This document shows positions 28,532 through 37,078 of a stretch of DNA of 64,000 bases, piece by piece. Origin of the DNA: an uncultured Flavobacteriaceae bacterium (GTDB lineage: Bacteria; Bacteroidota; Bacteroidia; Flavobacteriales; Flavobacteriaceae); the NCBI GenBank assembly GCA_905479475.1, contig CAJQMT010000018.1:1-64000 (forward strand), written 5' to 3'. The notes beneath the pieces were generated by a model, which was not told the DNA's origin, ran no database searches, and saw nothing but the letters and a program-made list of their open reading frames with translations. Each line of letters opens with the position of its first letter. The stretch's first letter is position 1. Made by a program: the position numbers and the translations under genes.

Positions 28532-31486
28532 ATGCAAAACAAAGGACTTATAAAACTATTCGCAATCCTTTTTGGAATGGTTAGTTTGTACCAACTTTCT
28601 TTTACTTGGTTGGCGGGTAGCGTTGAAACAAACGCAAAAGAATATGCAATAGCACATGCTGAAAAAAATGACGGAAGAGCGCTTGCTAAATTCGAAAGAG
28701 CCTACTTAGACTCAGTTGCCAATATTCCAGTTTTTGACAAGTTTGGAGTAGCTTTCAGTTACAACGATATCAAAGACAAAGAAATCAATCTTGGTCTAGA
28801 TTTGAAAGGAGGCATCAACGCAACCTTGCAAGTATCTGTAAAAGACATCTTAATCGGGTTGTCTAACAAATCTAAAAACTCGGTATTCAATGATGCCTTG
28901 ACTGCTGCTTCTGCTGCACAAAAAACAAGTACAGACCCGTATTTAGACCTTTTCTTTAGAGCTTTCGAAACCATTGGTGAAGGAAAAATAAAATTAAATG
29001 CTCCCGATATTTTTGGAAATAAATCTCTTCGAGAAAAAATCAATTTCCAAACTTCTGACGAAGACACGAAAACAGCCATTCGTGCTGAAATCAGTGGATC
29101 TATCAACACGGCTTTTGAAGTACTAAGAAGCAGAATTGACAAGTTTGGAGTTACACAACCCAACATCCAAAGAATCGGAAATTCTGGAAGGATTTTGATT
29201 GAATTGCCAGGAGCGAAAGATATTGAGCGTGTAAAAAAATTATTACAATCTACCGCGGAATTGCAATTCTGGGAAGCATACACCAACATTGAAGTTGGAC
29301 AATACCTATATGACGTTGCTGAGAAAACAGCAGTTGTCACGAATAACGAGACAAATAAAGACAAAAACACTTCTGATATCGACGATTTATTGGGAGAGGT
29401 GCAAGATTCTTTACAAGCACCAAAAACGACAGTTCAGAGTTTACTGAACGTTTTTCAATTCAACCAGCCAAGAAATCAAAACGATGCGAGTTCTATTGTA
29501 GGATTTAGTAAAGTGATTGACACAGCAGCGGTCAATAAATACCTTGGGTCAAAAGAAGCCAAAGCACTCTTACCTGCATCATTGAAACACGCCAAATTCT
29601 TGTGGGATGCAAAAGCCGTTGATGAAGTTATTAAATTGTACGCAATCAAAGGAAACCGAAAAGACGAAGCTCCGATTCAAGGAGACGTCATTACGGATGC
29701 CAGAGATGACTTCGACCAACTAGGGAAGTCAGAGGTAAGCATGACCATGAACTCAAGAGGAACCAAGCTTTGGGCAAAAATGACTACTGAAAATGTAGGA
29801 AAGTTTGTAGCCGTTGTTTTGGATGACTATGTTTACACAGCGCCAAGCGTAAATACTGCCATTACGGGTGGAAGAACTTCTATCTCTGGAAATTTCACAG
29901 TAGTAGAAGCCAAAGATTTAGCAAATGTATTGAAAGCAGGGAAACTACCTGCCGCTGCGCATATCATTCAATCTGAAATAGTTGGACCGTCTTTAGGTCA
30001 AGAAGCTATAGAAAGTGGAATCGAATCGTTCGTCTTAGCTTTGATATTGGTATTAGTTTGGATGCTCTTTTACTATGGAAAAGCAGGAATCTTTTCTGAC
30101 ATTGCTTTGGCGGTAAATATTCTTTTTATTTTTGGAATATTGTCTGCATTTGGAGCCGTGTTAACTTTACCTGGAATTGCAGGTATTGTATTGACCATTG
30201 GTATGTCTGTAGATGCCAACGTACTTATTTTCGAAAGAATCAAAGAAGAATTGGCCCGTGGAAAAGCCTTGAAAGAAGGAATTAACGATGGTTTTAACAA
30301 TGCATTGTCCTCTATTCTCGATGCCAACATCACCACCCTATTGACTGGTGTGATTTTATTCATATTTGGGACAGGGCCTGTAAAAGGTTTTGCATCTACT
30401 TTGATGATTGGTATCGCCACTTCTTTATTTACTGCAATTTTCATCACAAGACTTTTTATCGACAGCTATTCGGGAAAAGGACAAACATTGACCTTCAATA
30501 CCGGATTGACAAAGCAGTGGTTTACCAATATCAATATCAACTTTCTCGCCAAGAGAAAAGCCATGTATGGTGTCTCCGCGATCATCATCTTTGTAGGACT
30601 GGGGTCATTATTTACAAACGGCTTGAATTATGGAGTTGATTTTGTTGGAGGACGTTCTTTCGAAGTTCGTTTTGACAAACCTGTTAGCTCTACCGAAATA
30701 GCCGATAGCTTGAAAGAAGTTTTTGGTAGTTCACCAGAGGTAAAAACATACGGATCTAACAATAGTTTAAAGATCACAACAAAATATAAAATCGAACAAG
30801 AAGGACAACGTATTGACGAAGAAGTTCAAACTGCTTTGTTCAACGGTGTAAAATCCTTTTTACCAGAAGGAACAACTTTGGAAGATTTCAACGGTGGTTT
30901 TGATGGACAAAGAGTAGGTGTTTTCAGTGCTATCAAAGTGGAACCAACCATTGCAGATGATATCAAGACAGCTGCACAATGGGCTATTATTGGGTCTTTA
31001 TTGATTGTTTTTCTTTACATCTTATTAAGATTTAAGAAATGGCAATACAGTTTGGGAGCAGTTGCCGCAGTATTCCACGATGTATTGATTGTATTGTCTA
31101 TCTTCTCGATTACTTACAAAATCATGCCTTTCGACATGGAAATTGGACAATCCTTTATCGCAGCGATATTAACCGTTGTAGGATATAGTTTGAATGATAC
31201 AGTAGTGATTTTTGACAGAATTCGTGAATTTACCAAGTTACATGGAAAATGGGCTTACAACGATGTTGTCAACAAGGCATTGAGTAGTACTTTGGGAAGA
31301 ACTATCAACACATCATTGACGACATTGATCGTATTGCTTGCCATTTTTACTTTTGGCGGGAATTCCATCAGAGGGTTTATGTTTGCTTTGATCGTGGGTG
31401 TCCTTGTAGGAACTTATTCCTCTTTGTTCATCGCATCACCAATTATGTACGACACCTCTGAAAAATCAGAAAATAACAAGAAATAA
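28532..31486 (+). CDS. secDF: Fused protein translocase subunit SecDF
   Basis: The RND-type membrane subunit that uses the proton gradient to pull proteins out of the SecYEG channel. SecD and SecF are joined in one 984-residue chain. The N-terminal helix (FAILFGMVSLYQLSF) is followed by a P1 head domain of which NLGLDLKGGINATLQV is a clear SecD marker. The first membrane block is about residues 490-640, with TIGMSVDANVLIFERIKEEL and the AITGGRTSISGNF head segment before it. The SecF half starts near residue 670 (NYGVDFVGGRSFEVRF) and ends with a membrane block containing VVGYSLNDTVVIFDRIRE. The fusion is normal in this phylum. It ends with a terminator. Confidence 0.96.
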   Translation: MQNKGLIKLFAILFGMVSLYQLSFTWLAGSVETNAKEYAIAHAEKNDGRALAKFERAYLDSVANIPVFDKFGVAFSYNDIKDKEINLGLDLKGGINATLQVSVKDILIGLSNKSKNSVFNDALTAASAAQKTSTDPYLDLFFRAFETIGEGKIKLNAPDIFGNKSLREKINFQTSDEDTKTAIRAEISGSINTAFEVLRSRIDKFGVTQPNIQRIGNSGRILIELPGAKDIERVKKLLQSTAELQFWEAYTNIEVGQYLYDVAEKTAVVTNNETNKDKNTSDIDDLLGEVQDSLQAPKTTVQSLLNVFQFNQPRNQNDASSIVGFSKVIDTAAVNKYLGSKEAKALLPASLKHAKFLWDAKAVDEVIKLYAIKGNRKDEAPIQGDVITDARDDFDQLGKSEVSMTMNSRGTKLWAKMTTENVGKFVAVVLDDYVYTAPSVNTAITGGRTSISGNFTVVEAKDLANVLKAGKLPAAAHIIQSEIVGPSLGQEAIESGIESFVLALILVLVWMLFYYGKAGIFSDIALAVNILFIFGILSAFGAVLTLPGIAGIVLTIGMSVDANVLIFERIKEELARGKALKEGINDGFNNALSSILDANITTLLTGVILFIFGTGPVKGFASTLMIGIATSLFTAIFITRLFIDSYSGKGQTLTFNTGLTKQWFTNININFLAKRKAMYGVSAIIIFVGLGSLFTNGLNYGVDFVGGRSFEVRFDKPVSSTEIADSLKEVFGSSPEVKTYGSNNSLKITTKYKIEQEGQRIDEEVQTALFNGVKSFLPEGTTLEDFNGGFDGQRVGVFSAIKVEPTIADDIKTAAQWAIIGSLLIVFLYILLRFKKWQYSLGAVAAVFHDVLIVLSIFSITYKIMPFDMEIGQSFIAAILTVVGYSLNDTVVIFDRIREFTKLHGKWAYNDVVNKALSSTLGRTINTSLTTLIVLLAIFTFGGNSIRGFMFALIVGVLVGTYSSLFIASPIMYDTSEKSENNKK

Positions 31487-31508
31487 TAAAACGCATGAAT
31501 TTGCGTTC

Positions 31509-31543
31509 AAAACCGTCCCCAAAATATTTTGAGGACGGTTTTG
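31509..31543 (+). terminator. secDF terminator
   Basis: AAAACCGTCC and GGACGGTTTT form a perfect 10-bp stem; the loop itself contains CAAAATATTTTG, which can extend the fold. It lies 20 bases after the secDF stop. Confidence 0.85.
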
Positions 31544-31567
31544 TGTTCTTTTACACAAAGAAAAATA

Positions 31568-32104
31568 ATGAGTAAAATTCGAATTCATGACCGGCAATTT
31601 GCCCCTTATTATAGCAAAGATAAGATTGCCGATGCGGTGTGTTTGTTAGCAAAAAAACTAAAGGCGAATTTAAAACATGAAATTCCTTTATTTTTACCCA
31701 TACTCAACGGGTCATTTATTTTTGCTGCGGATTTTTTAAGGGCTTTTGACGGACCCTGTGATGTTAGCTTTGTAAAACTAGCCTCGTATCAAAACACAAA
31801 ATCATCTGGGACTGTGCAGGAACTCATCGGTCTGAATGAGGATTTAGACGGAAGAACAGTTGTTATTTTAGAAGACATCATAGACACTGGAACAACAATC
31901 CAAAAAATATATGACTTACTCAAAGAGAAGCCTGTCAAAAAAATAAAGGTTGCTGCTCTTTTTTTTAAACCCGATGTTTTTAAGAAAGAATTACACCTCG
32001 ATTATATCGGATTTCCGATTCCTGACGAATTTATTGTCGGGTATGGATTGGATTACAATGGATTGGGAAGAAATCTCTCCAGTATTTATAAATTAGTAAA
32101 TTAG
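31568..32104 (+). CDS. hpt: Hypoxanthine phosphoribosyltransferase
   Basis: Purine salvage enzyme that joins hypoxanthine or guanine to PRPP. The 178-residue type I phosphoribosyltransferase has FLPILNGSFIFAADFLR in the first half, the flexible-loop SYQNTKSSGTVQ region, and the PRPP loop VVILEDIIDTGTTIQ. FIVGYGLDYNGLGRNL near the end is typical of Hpt. I place the start at the ATG at 31568 (MSKIRIHDRQF), since an upstream in-frame start lies inside the secDF terminator. The adk gene follows after 4 bp, so the two are one operon. Confidence 0.94.
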   Translation: MSKIRIHDRQFAPYYSKDKIADAVCLLAKKLKANLKHEIPLFLPILNGSFIFAADFLRAFDGPCDVSFVKLASYQNTKSSGTVQELIGLNEDLDGRTVVILEDIIDTGTTIQKIYDLLKEKPVKKIKVAALFFKPDVFKKELHLDYIGFPIPDEFIVGYGLDYNGLGRNLSSIYKLVN

Positions 32105-32108
32105 AAGA

Positions 32109-32681
32109 ATGAAAAATATTGTATTATTTGGCCCTCCTGGCGCAGGAAAAGGAACCCAAGCAGAAGTACTTAAAGACGAATACAATTTGGTACATATTTC
32201 AACTGGAGACGTTTTTCGTTTCAATATGAAAAACGAAACTGAATTGGGATTACTCGCAAAATCGTACATCGATAATGGAAACTTGGTACCTGATGCAGTA
32301 ACGATTGATATGTTGGAAGCAGAAGTTGACAAAAATCCTACAGCCCAAGGTTTTATCTTTGATGGATTTCCGAGAACAGAATCGCAAGCCGCGTCATTGG
32401 ATGCATTTTTAGCAAAAAAAGGAGCGACCATCAATGCAATGATTGCTTTGGAAGTAGAAGAAGATGTTTTAGTAACACGTTTGCTAAAAAGAGGAAAAGT
32501 TTCGGGTCGTGCCGATGATCAAGACGAGTCGAAAATCAGAAATCGTTTCAATGAATACAATACAAAAACAGCGATTGTTAAAGACTATTACGAGCAACAA
32601 AACAAATATTACGGTATCAATGGAGTAGGTTCTATTTCAGACATCACAGCGCTTATCTCTGAGGTGGTTGATTCTTTGTAA
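32109..32681 (+). CDS. adk: Adenylate kinase
   Basis: Interconverts ATP, AMP and ADP. The 190-residue protein is the short form, with a brief LID region (RGKVSGRADDQDE) instead of the zinc-binding LID. P-loop GPPGAGKGTQ, AMP-binding STGDVFRFNMK and FDGFPRTESQA, and RADDQDESKIRNRF are all present. It starts 4 bp after hpt and is followed by obg 60 bp further on, on the same strand. Confidence 0.96.
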   Translation: MKNIVLFGPPGAGKGTQAEVLKDEYNLVHISTGDVFRFNMKNETELGLLAKSYIDNGNLVPDAVTIDMLEAEVDKNPTAQGFIFDGFPRTESQAASLDAFLAKKGATINAMIALEVEEDVLVTRLLKRGKVSGRADDQDESKIRNRFNEYNTKTAIVKDYYEQQNKYYGINGVGSISDITALISEVVDSL

Positions 32682-32741
32682 TAATTTGCCACGAAAAAAC
32701 AACTCTAGCTACAACCTAGTTGTCTGCCAAAAGCAAGCCAC

Positions 32742-33731
32742 ATGACTGAAGGAAATTTTATTGACTATATCAAAATTTTCGCTTCCTCTGGAAAAGGAGG
32801 TGGCGGATCGACGCATTTGCACCGCGAAAAATTCATTACCAAAGGAGGACCTGACGGTGGTGATGGTGGCCGTGGAGGGCATGTCATCGTAAAAGGAGAC
32901 AAGGGAATGTGGACCTTACATCATCTGCGATTCTTAAAGCACACGCGCGCAGAAGAAGGCGGACATGGGAGCAAAAGCCGAAGCACGGGTAAAGACGGAG
33001 AAGACAGATACATTCCTGTACCTTTGGGGACGATTGTCCGAGATGCGGACACACAAGAAATTCTTTTTGAAATTACCGAACACGAACAAGAAATCATCTT
33101 GGTGGAAGGAGGAAAAGGTGGATTGGGTAACTGGAATTTCAGATCCTCCACCAACCAAACGCCTCGTTATGCACAACCAGGAATGGACGGCATTGATGGA
33201 TGGTTTCAAATGGAATTGAAAATTTTGGCAGATGTTGGTTTGGTCGGTTTCCCCAATGCTGGAAAATCAACGTTACTCGCATCTATCACGGCTGCAAAAC
33301 CAAAAATTGCAGATTACGCTTTTACAACGCTCAAACCTAATTTAGGAATTGTAGAATACCGTAATCACCAAAGTTTTGTCATGGCAGATATTCCTGGAAT
33401 CATTGAAGGCGCTTCTGAAGGAAAGGGACTCGGTCACCGATTTTTAAGACATATTGAACGAAATTCGGCTCTGCTTTTTTTAATTCCTGCTGACTCTGAT
33501 GATATCAATTCTGAATACAATATCTTATTGAACGAATTGAGAAAACACAATCCAGAATTGCTAGACAAAGAACGTTATTTGGCAATTTCAAAGTGTGATA
33601 TGTTAGACGACGAACTCAAAGATGAAATCGCAAAAGACTTGCCGAAAGGGATTCCAAGTATGTTTATTTCTTCTGTCGCTCAAGTTGGACTGACAGCATT
33701 GAAAGATGAAATCTGGAAACTGTTGCACTAA
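32742..33731 (+). CDS. obg: GTPase Obg/CgtA
   Basis: An essential ribosome-associated GTPase involved in 50S assembly and stress responses. The 329-residue protein has the glycine-rich Obg domain ([52 protein letters not shown]), then a G domain with G1 GFPNAGKST, switch [18 protein letters not shown] and G4-like AISKCDML. The C-terminal OCT domain found in some Obg proteins is absent. It is the third gene of the hpt-adk-obg run. Confidence 0.96.
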   Translation: MTEGNFIDYIKIFASSGKGGGGSTHLHREKFITKGGPDGGDGGRGGHVIVKGDKGMWTLHHLRFLKHTRAEEGGHGSKSRSTGKDGEDRYIPVPLGTIVRDADTQEILFEITEHEQEIILVEGGKGGLGNWNFRSSTNQTPRYAQPGMDGIDGWFQMELKILADVGLVGFPNAGKSTLLASITAAKPKIADYAFTTLKPNLGIVEYRNHQSFVMADIPGIIEGASEGKGLGHRFLRHIERNSALLFLIPADSDDINSEYNILLNELRKHNPELLDKERYLAISKCDMLDDELKDEIAKDLPKGIPSMFISSVAQVGLTALKDEIWKLLH

Positions 33732-33744
33732 ATAGGATACTTTG

Positions 33745-34230
33745 TTATTTCGTATTCATTTTCACAACAATGGGAATTTCATAAATAGTCGTTACCGGGA
33801 TACCTCTTTTTAAGGCGGGAAAAACTGTCGGTAAACTCTCTACACTGCGAATTATCAAAGTGTCTAATTCTGGAAGTATTTCCTTCACAGCTTGAGATGA
33901 GACAACTCGGATCAATTCGGAGGCACCCTCCTTGTCTATTTTTAAATGAACTCGAACAACATCATCAATACTCTCGTTGACTGTAAAAGTATGCGCTAAT
34001 AATGAGGAAGTTAAATGTGTATGCAGGTTATTTGTAAAACATTGGTTTTTAAGAGCAATCGCTATCAAAGTATCACATGCCTTAAAAGAAGGAAAAACAT
34101 CTACATGGTTTAGGTCAATTACGGTATCCATCAATTGAGATACATTATCTACTTTCAAATTCTTTGAAATAAACTCACAAGAAGTGCTACCAAGCAACAA
34201 GACACAAAGATGAAAAACTCGAACCAACAT
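33745..34230 (-). CDS. Putative lipoprotein with TonB-C-terminal-like end
   Basis: A small exported protein of about 161 residues, starting at the ATG at 34230 (an upstream TTG would add 10 residues). The N-terminus MLVRVFHLCVLLLGSTSC looks like a lipoprotein signal ending at Cys18, although the lipobox is not ideal. The C-terminal 80 residues (VVRVHLKIDKEGASELIRVVSSQAV, then ALKRGIPVTTIYEIPIVVKM) resemble the TonB C-terminal fold, with the typical final strand of a G-x-P-V-x-x-x-x-x-I-P-I pattern. It lacks the N-terminal membrane anchor and proline-rich linker of true TonB. Convergent with obg. Function unknown. Confidence 0.6.
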   Translation of the reverse strand: MLVRVFHLCVLLLGSTSCEFISKNLKVDNVSQLMDTVIDLNHVDVFPSFKACDTLIAIALKNQCFTNNLHTHLTSSLLAHTFTVNESIDDVVRVHLKIDKEGASELIRVVSSQAVKEILPELDTLIIRSVESLPTVFPALKRGIPVTTIYEIPIVVKMNTK

Positions 34231-34357
34231 AAGGAAAAATTGTACACAGTGAAAATACAATATTTATTGCAATAAGAAAACCGAAAAACAATTGGCCACA
34301 ACATACAAAGTGATTGTCTTTCGAAGACAAAAAAATACTGTACATTGCAAATAAAAA

Positions 34358-34855
34358 ATGGACTATCTACTCATCCTTTTCGGATTCTTTTTCATTATTT
34401 TGGGCATTATTGGTGCTTTCTTACCCATAGTTCCTGGTCCACCTTCAGGATGGCTAGGCTTGTTACTTCTACAATTGACAAACGACATCCCTACCGACTG
34501 GAATTTCTTATGGATTACACTCGCTATAGCCATCGCAGTTACCTTATTAGACTTCGTGATACCAATTCTAGGTGCAAAAAGTTTAGGGGGGTCGAAAAAA
34601 GGAATTTGGGGCGCCACCATTGGATTGTTTGTGGGGCTATTTTTTGGACCTCTTGGACTTCTATTTGGCCCATTTATCGGTGCTTTTTCTGGAGAATTGA
34701 TGCACAACCCAACAAATAAAAAAATTGCTTTCAAAGCAGCATTTGGATCGTTCGTGGGTTTTTTGTTCTCAACAGGACTTAAATTCACCACAAGTCTCGT
34801 TTTTTTGCTGTATTTCATTCAAAATTTATGGCAACACAAAGACGCTTTCTTTTGA
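34358..34855 (+). CDS. DUF456 family membrane protein
   Basis: A 165-residue integral membrane protein with about four hydrophobic segments and the glycine/proline-rich pattern of DUF456: GIIGAFLPIVPGPPSGWLGLL near the start, LDFVIPILGAKSLGGSKKGIWGA in the middle, and GLFFGPLGLLFGPFIGAFSGEL after it. The function is unknown. It stands alone between the lipoprotein gene, which diverges, and lysS. Confidence 0.85.
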   Translation: MDYLLILFGFFFIILGIIGAFLPIVPGPPSGWLGLLLLQLTNDIPTDWNFLWITLAIAIAVTLLDFVIPILGAKSLGGSKKGIWGATIGLFVGLFFGPLGLLFGPFIGAFSGELMHNPTNKKIAFKAAFGSFVGFLFSTGLKFTTSLVFLLYFIQNLWQHKDAFF

Positions 34856-35041
34856 AAAAATCGCAAAAAAAAAGCAACCCATAAGGGAAGCTTTCCACTG
34901 GTTTCAACAAAAACCGTGACACTTTTGAAAAAAGCGCCAAAACAACACATTCTGCATGTTACATGCAAACTACAAATATACAGGATTTTTTAAAGACTCT
35001 TAAAAAAATCACTTTTTATTTTAAGTATGCCATTCATTAAG

Positions 35042-35049
35042 TATCTTTG
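35042..35049 (+). promoter_or_regulatory. lysS promoter -7 element
   Basis: TATCTTTG followed by C fits the -7 consensus; predicted start is about 30 bases before the lysS ATG. Confidence 0.6.
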
Positions 35050-35085
35050 CGCGCAAACTATTTCATCTTTAAAATACACCATCAC

Positions 35086-36786
35086 ATGCAATTATCAGAA
35101 CAAGAAATTGTAAGAAGAGAATCTCTTCAAAAGTTACGTGAATTAGGGATCAACCCTTACCCTGCTGAAGAATTCAAAAAAACGGCCACTGTGAAAGAAA
35201 TCCTAGAGAAATTTAAGGATTTTGAAGGAAAAAGCGTCGTGATTGCAGGCCGATTGATGAGTCGAAGATTGATGGGAAAAGCTTCGTTTTCTGAACTAAA
35301 AGACAGTTCAGGACGTATGCAAATTTACATCAATCGTGATGAAATAGCTCCTCATGAGGACAAAACACTTTACAATACTGTCTACAAAAAACTTTTAGAC
35401 ATCGGAGATATCATTGGTGTGGAAGGGGAAGTTTTTAAGACCCAAGTTGGTGAGCCTTCTATCCTCGTGAAAAAACTAACATTACTGACGAAGTCTTTGC
35501 GACCATTGCCGGTTGTGAAAACAGATGCAGATGGAAAAGTACACGATGCCTTTAGTGACCCTGAGCTGAGATACAGACAACGCTATGTTGATTTGATTGT
35601 GAACGACTCAGTAAAAGACACTTTTATCAAAAGAACCAAAATCACTAATTCAATCCGTCAGTTTTTCAACGAACGTGATTATTTAGAAGTAGAAACACCG
35701 GTATTGCAACCGATCCCAGGTGGAGCATCTGCAAGACCTTTCGCTACACATCACAATGCATTGGATATTCCTCTTTACTTGCGAATCGCCAATGAATTGT
35801 ACCTAAAAAGACTGATTGTCGGAGGATTTGACGCCGTCTATGAGTTCGCCAAAGATTTTAGAAATGAGGGAATGGACAGAACGCATAATCCTGAATTTAC
35901 GGTAATGGAATTGTACGTTGCATACAAAGATTATCATTGGATGATGGAGATGACAGAACAACTATTGGAAAAAGTTGCCATCGATTCAAACGGTGCTTCT
36001 GAAGTCATTGTTGGAGAAAATAAGATTGAATTCAAAGCACCTTACCCAAGAGTGCCAATTTTAGAGGCGATTAAAATTCATACTGGACACGATGTTGCAG
36101 GAATGGATGAAAATCAATTGAAAGACGTCTGTCGAAAAGTAGGAATTGAAGTAGACGATAGTATGGGAGTTGGAAAATTAATTGATGAATTGTTTGGTGA
36201 AAAATGTGAACATCATTACATACAACCTACATTTATTACGGACTACCCGAAGGAAATGAGCCCACTCACCAAAGAACACAGAACAAACAAGGCGTTGACG
36301 GAACGCTTTGAGCTGATGGTCAATGGAAAAGAGTTGGCCAATGCTTATTCTGAATTGAACGATCCTATCGACCAAAAGGAACGTTTCGAAGAGCAACTAA
36401 AACTGTCTGAAAAAGGAGATGACGAAGCCATGTTTATCGACCATGATTTCGTACGCTCGCTAGAATACGGAATGCCTCCAACTTCTGGAATTGGAATTGG
36501 AATTGACCGACTCGTAATGTTAATGACCAACAATAGTTCCATCCAAGAGGTTTTGTTCTTCCCACAAATGAGACCAGAGAAAAAAGCTCCTGCTATCGAA
36601 TTGAATGAGGAAGAAAAAAACATCCTATCTCTTCTTCAAAAAGAGGAGACCATTGAATTGGCTGTACTAAAGTCTCTATCTGGACTCAGTAACAAAAAAT
36701 GGGACAAAACTATCAAAACGTTGACCAAAAACAACCTGGCAAATGTTTCGAAAATTGATGACAAACTCATTGTTAAAATTACTTAA
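35086..36786 (+). CDS. lysS: Lysyl-tRNA synthetase, class II
   Basis: Charges tRNA(Lys). Start taken at the ATG at 35086 (MQLSEQEIVRRESLQKL), giving 566 residues; the open frame before it has no conservation and overlaps the promoter. OB domain: SVVIAGRLMSRRLMGKASFSEL. Catalytic class II core: motif 2 FRNEGMDRTHNPEFTVME and motif 3 GIGIGIDRLVML. After FFPQMRPEK there is an extra stretch of about 65 residues (EEEKNILSLLQKEETIELAVLK..SKIDDKLIVKIT) beyond the E. coli-type C-terminus, which looks like a small winged-helix-like extension. Confidence 0.96.
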   Translation: MQLSEQEIVRRESLQKLRELGINPYPAEEFKKTATVKEILEKFKDFEGKSVVIAGRLMSRRLMGKASFSELKDSSGRMQIYINRDEIAPHEDKTLYNTVYKKLLDIGDIIGVEGEVFKTQVGEPSILVKKLTLLTKSLRPLPVVKTDADGKVHDAFSDPELRYRQRYVDLIVNDSVKDTFIKRTKITNSIRQFFNERDYLEVETPVLQPIPGGASARPFATHHNALDIPLYLRIANELYLKRLIVGGFDAVYEFAKDFRNEGMDRTHNPEFTVMELYVAYKDYHWMMEMTEQLLEKVAIDSNGASEVIVGENKIEFKAPYPRVPILEAIKIHTGHDVAGMDENQLKDVCRKVGIEVDDSMGVGKLIDELFGEKCEHHYIQPTFITDYPKEMSPLTKEHRTNKALTERFELMVNGKELANAYSELNDPIDQKERFEEQLKLSEKGDDEAMFIDHDFVRSLEYGMPPTSGIGIGIDRLVMLMTNNSSIQEVLFFPQMRPEKKAPAIELNEEEKNILSLLQKEETIELAVLKSLSGLSNKKWDKTIKTLTKNNLANVSKIDDKLIVKIT

Positions 36787-36893
36787 CTTGTAAAGACATG
36801 AGATATTTCTAAAACAATTCTTAAAGAAAAGTGCTATTAATTAACATTTATTAATAAAAAACACATTAAGATAAAATAAATCACAAAATTCAT

Positions 36894-36921
36894 TTTGAAA
36901 CGTTTTTTTTGTTTAAATTTG
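36894..36921 (+). promoter_or_regulatory. Candidate promoter after lysS
   Basis: TTTG (36894-36897), 16 bases, TAAATTTG (36914-36921). The spacer is shorter than usual. It would start transcription at about 36926, exactly at a hairpin. Confidence 0.35.
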
Positions 36922-36925
36922 AGGT

Positions 36926-36994
36926 AATTGGTGTTTCACACCAATTTCTTTTTCATAGCAATTTTCCCACTCTATTCGTAGAGTGGGTTTTTTT
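36926..36994 (+). ncRNA. Candidate small RNA or tandem terminators after lysS
   Basis: Two hairpins follow a promoter-like element. The first is a perfect 9-bp stem (AATTGGTGT / ACACCAATT, 3-base loop) followed by TCTTTTT. The second is CCCACTCT / AGAGTGGG with a run of seven T. Read as a unit this is a short RNA of about 70 bases; read otherwise it is a pair of terminators for lysS, although the first hairpin is 140 bases after the stop. Confidence 0.35.
36966..36994 (+). terminator. Intrinsic terminator
   Basis: CCCACTCT, a 6-base loop and AGAGTGGG, followed directly by seven T. It ends either the lysS transcript or the candidate small RNA. Confidence 0.88.
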
Positions 36995-37029
36995 ATGGGA
37001 AATATTAACGTACTTTTAGCAGTTCTCAC

Positions 37030-37061
37030 TTTGATAACCGTTGGGATAGATTGTATTTTTG
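37030..37061 (+). promoter_or_regulatory. AsmA-family gene promoter
   Basis: TTTG (37030-37033), 20 bases, TATTTTTG (37054-37061): full match to consensus. Predicted start is about 37066, 13 bases before the TTG start codon, which supports that start. Confidence 0.78.
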
Positions 37062-37078
37062 AATAGAAATTTACTGGC

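Noticed and set aside
28759-29370. A 203-codon minus-strand ORF opposite secDF
   Set aside because: Antisense shadow of the strongly supported secDF gene; no promoter or conserved features.
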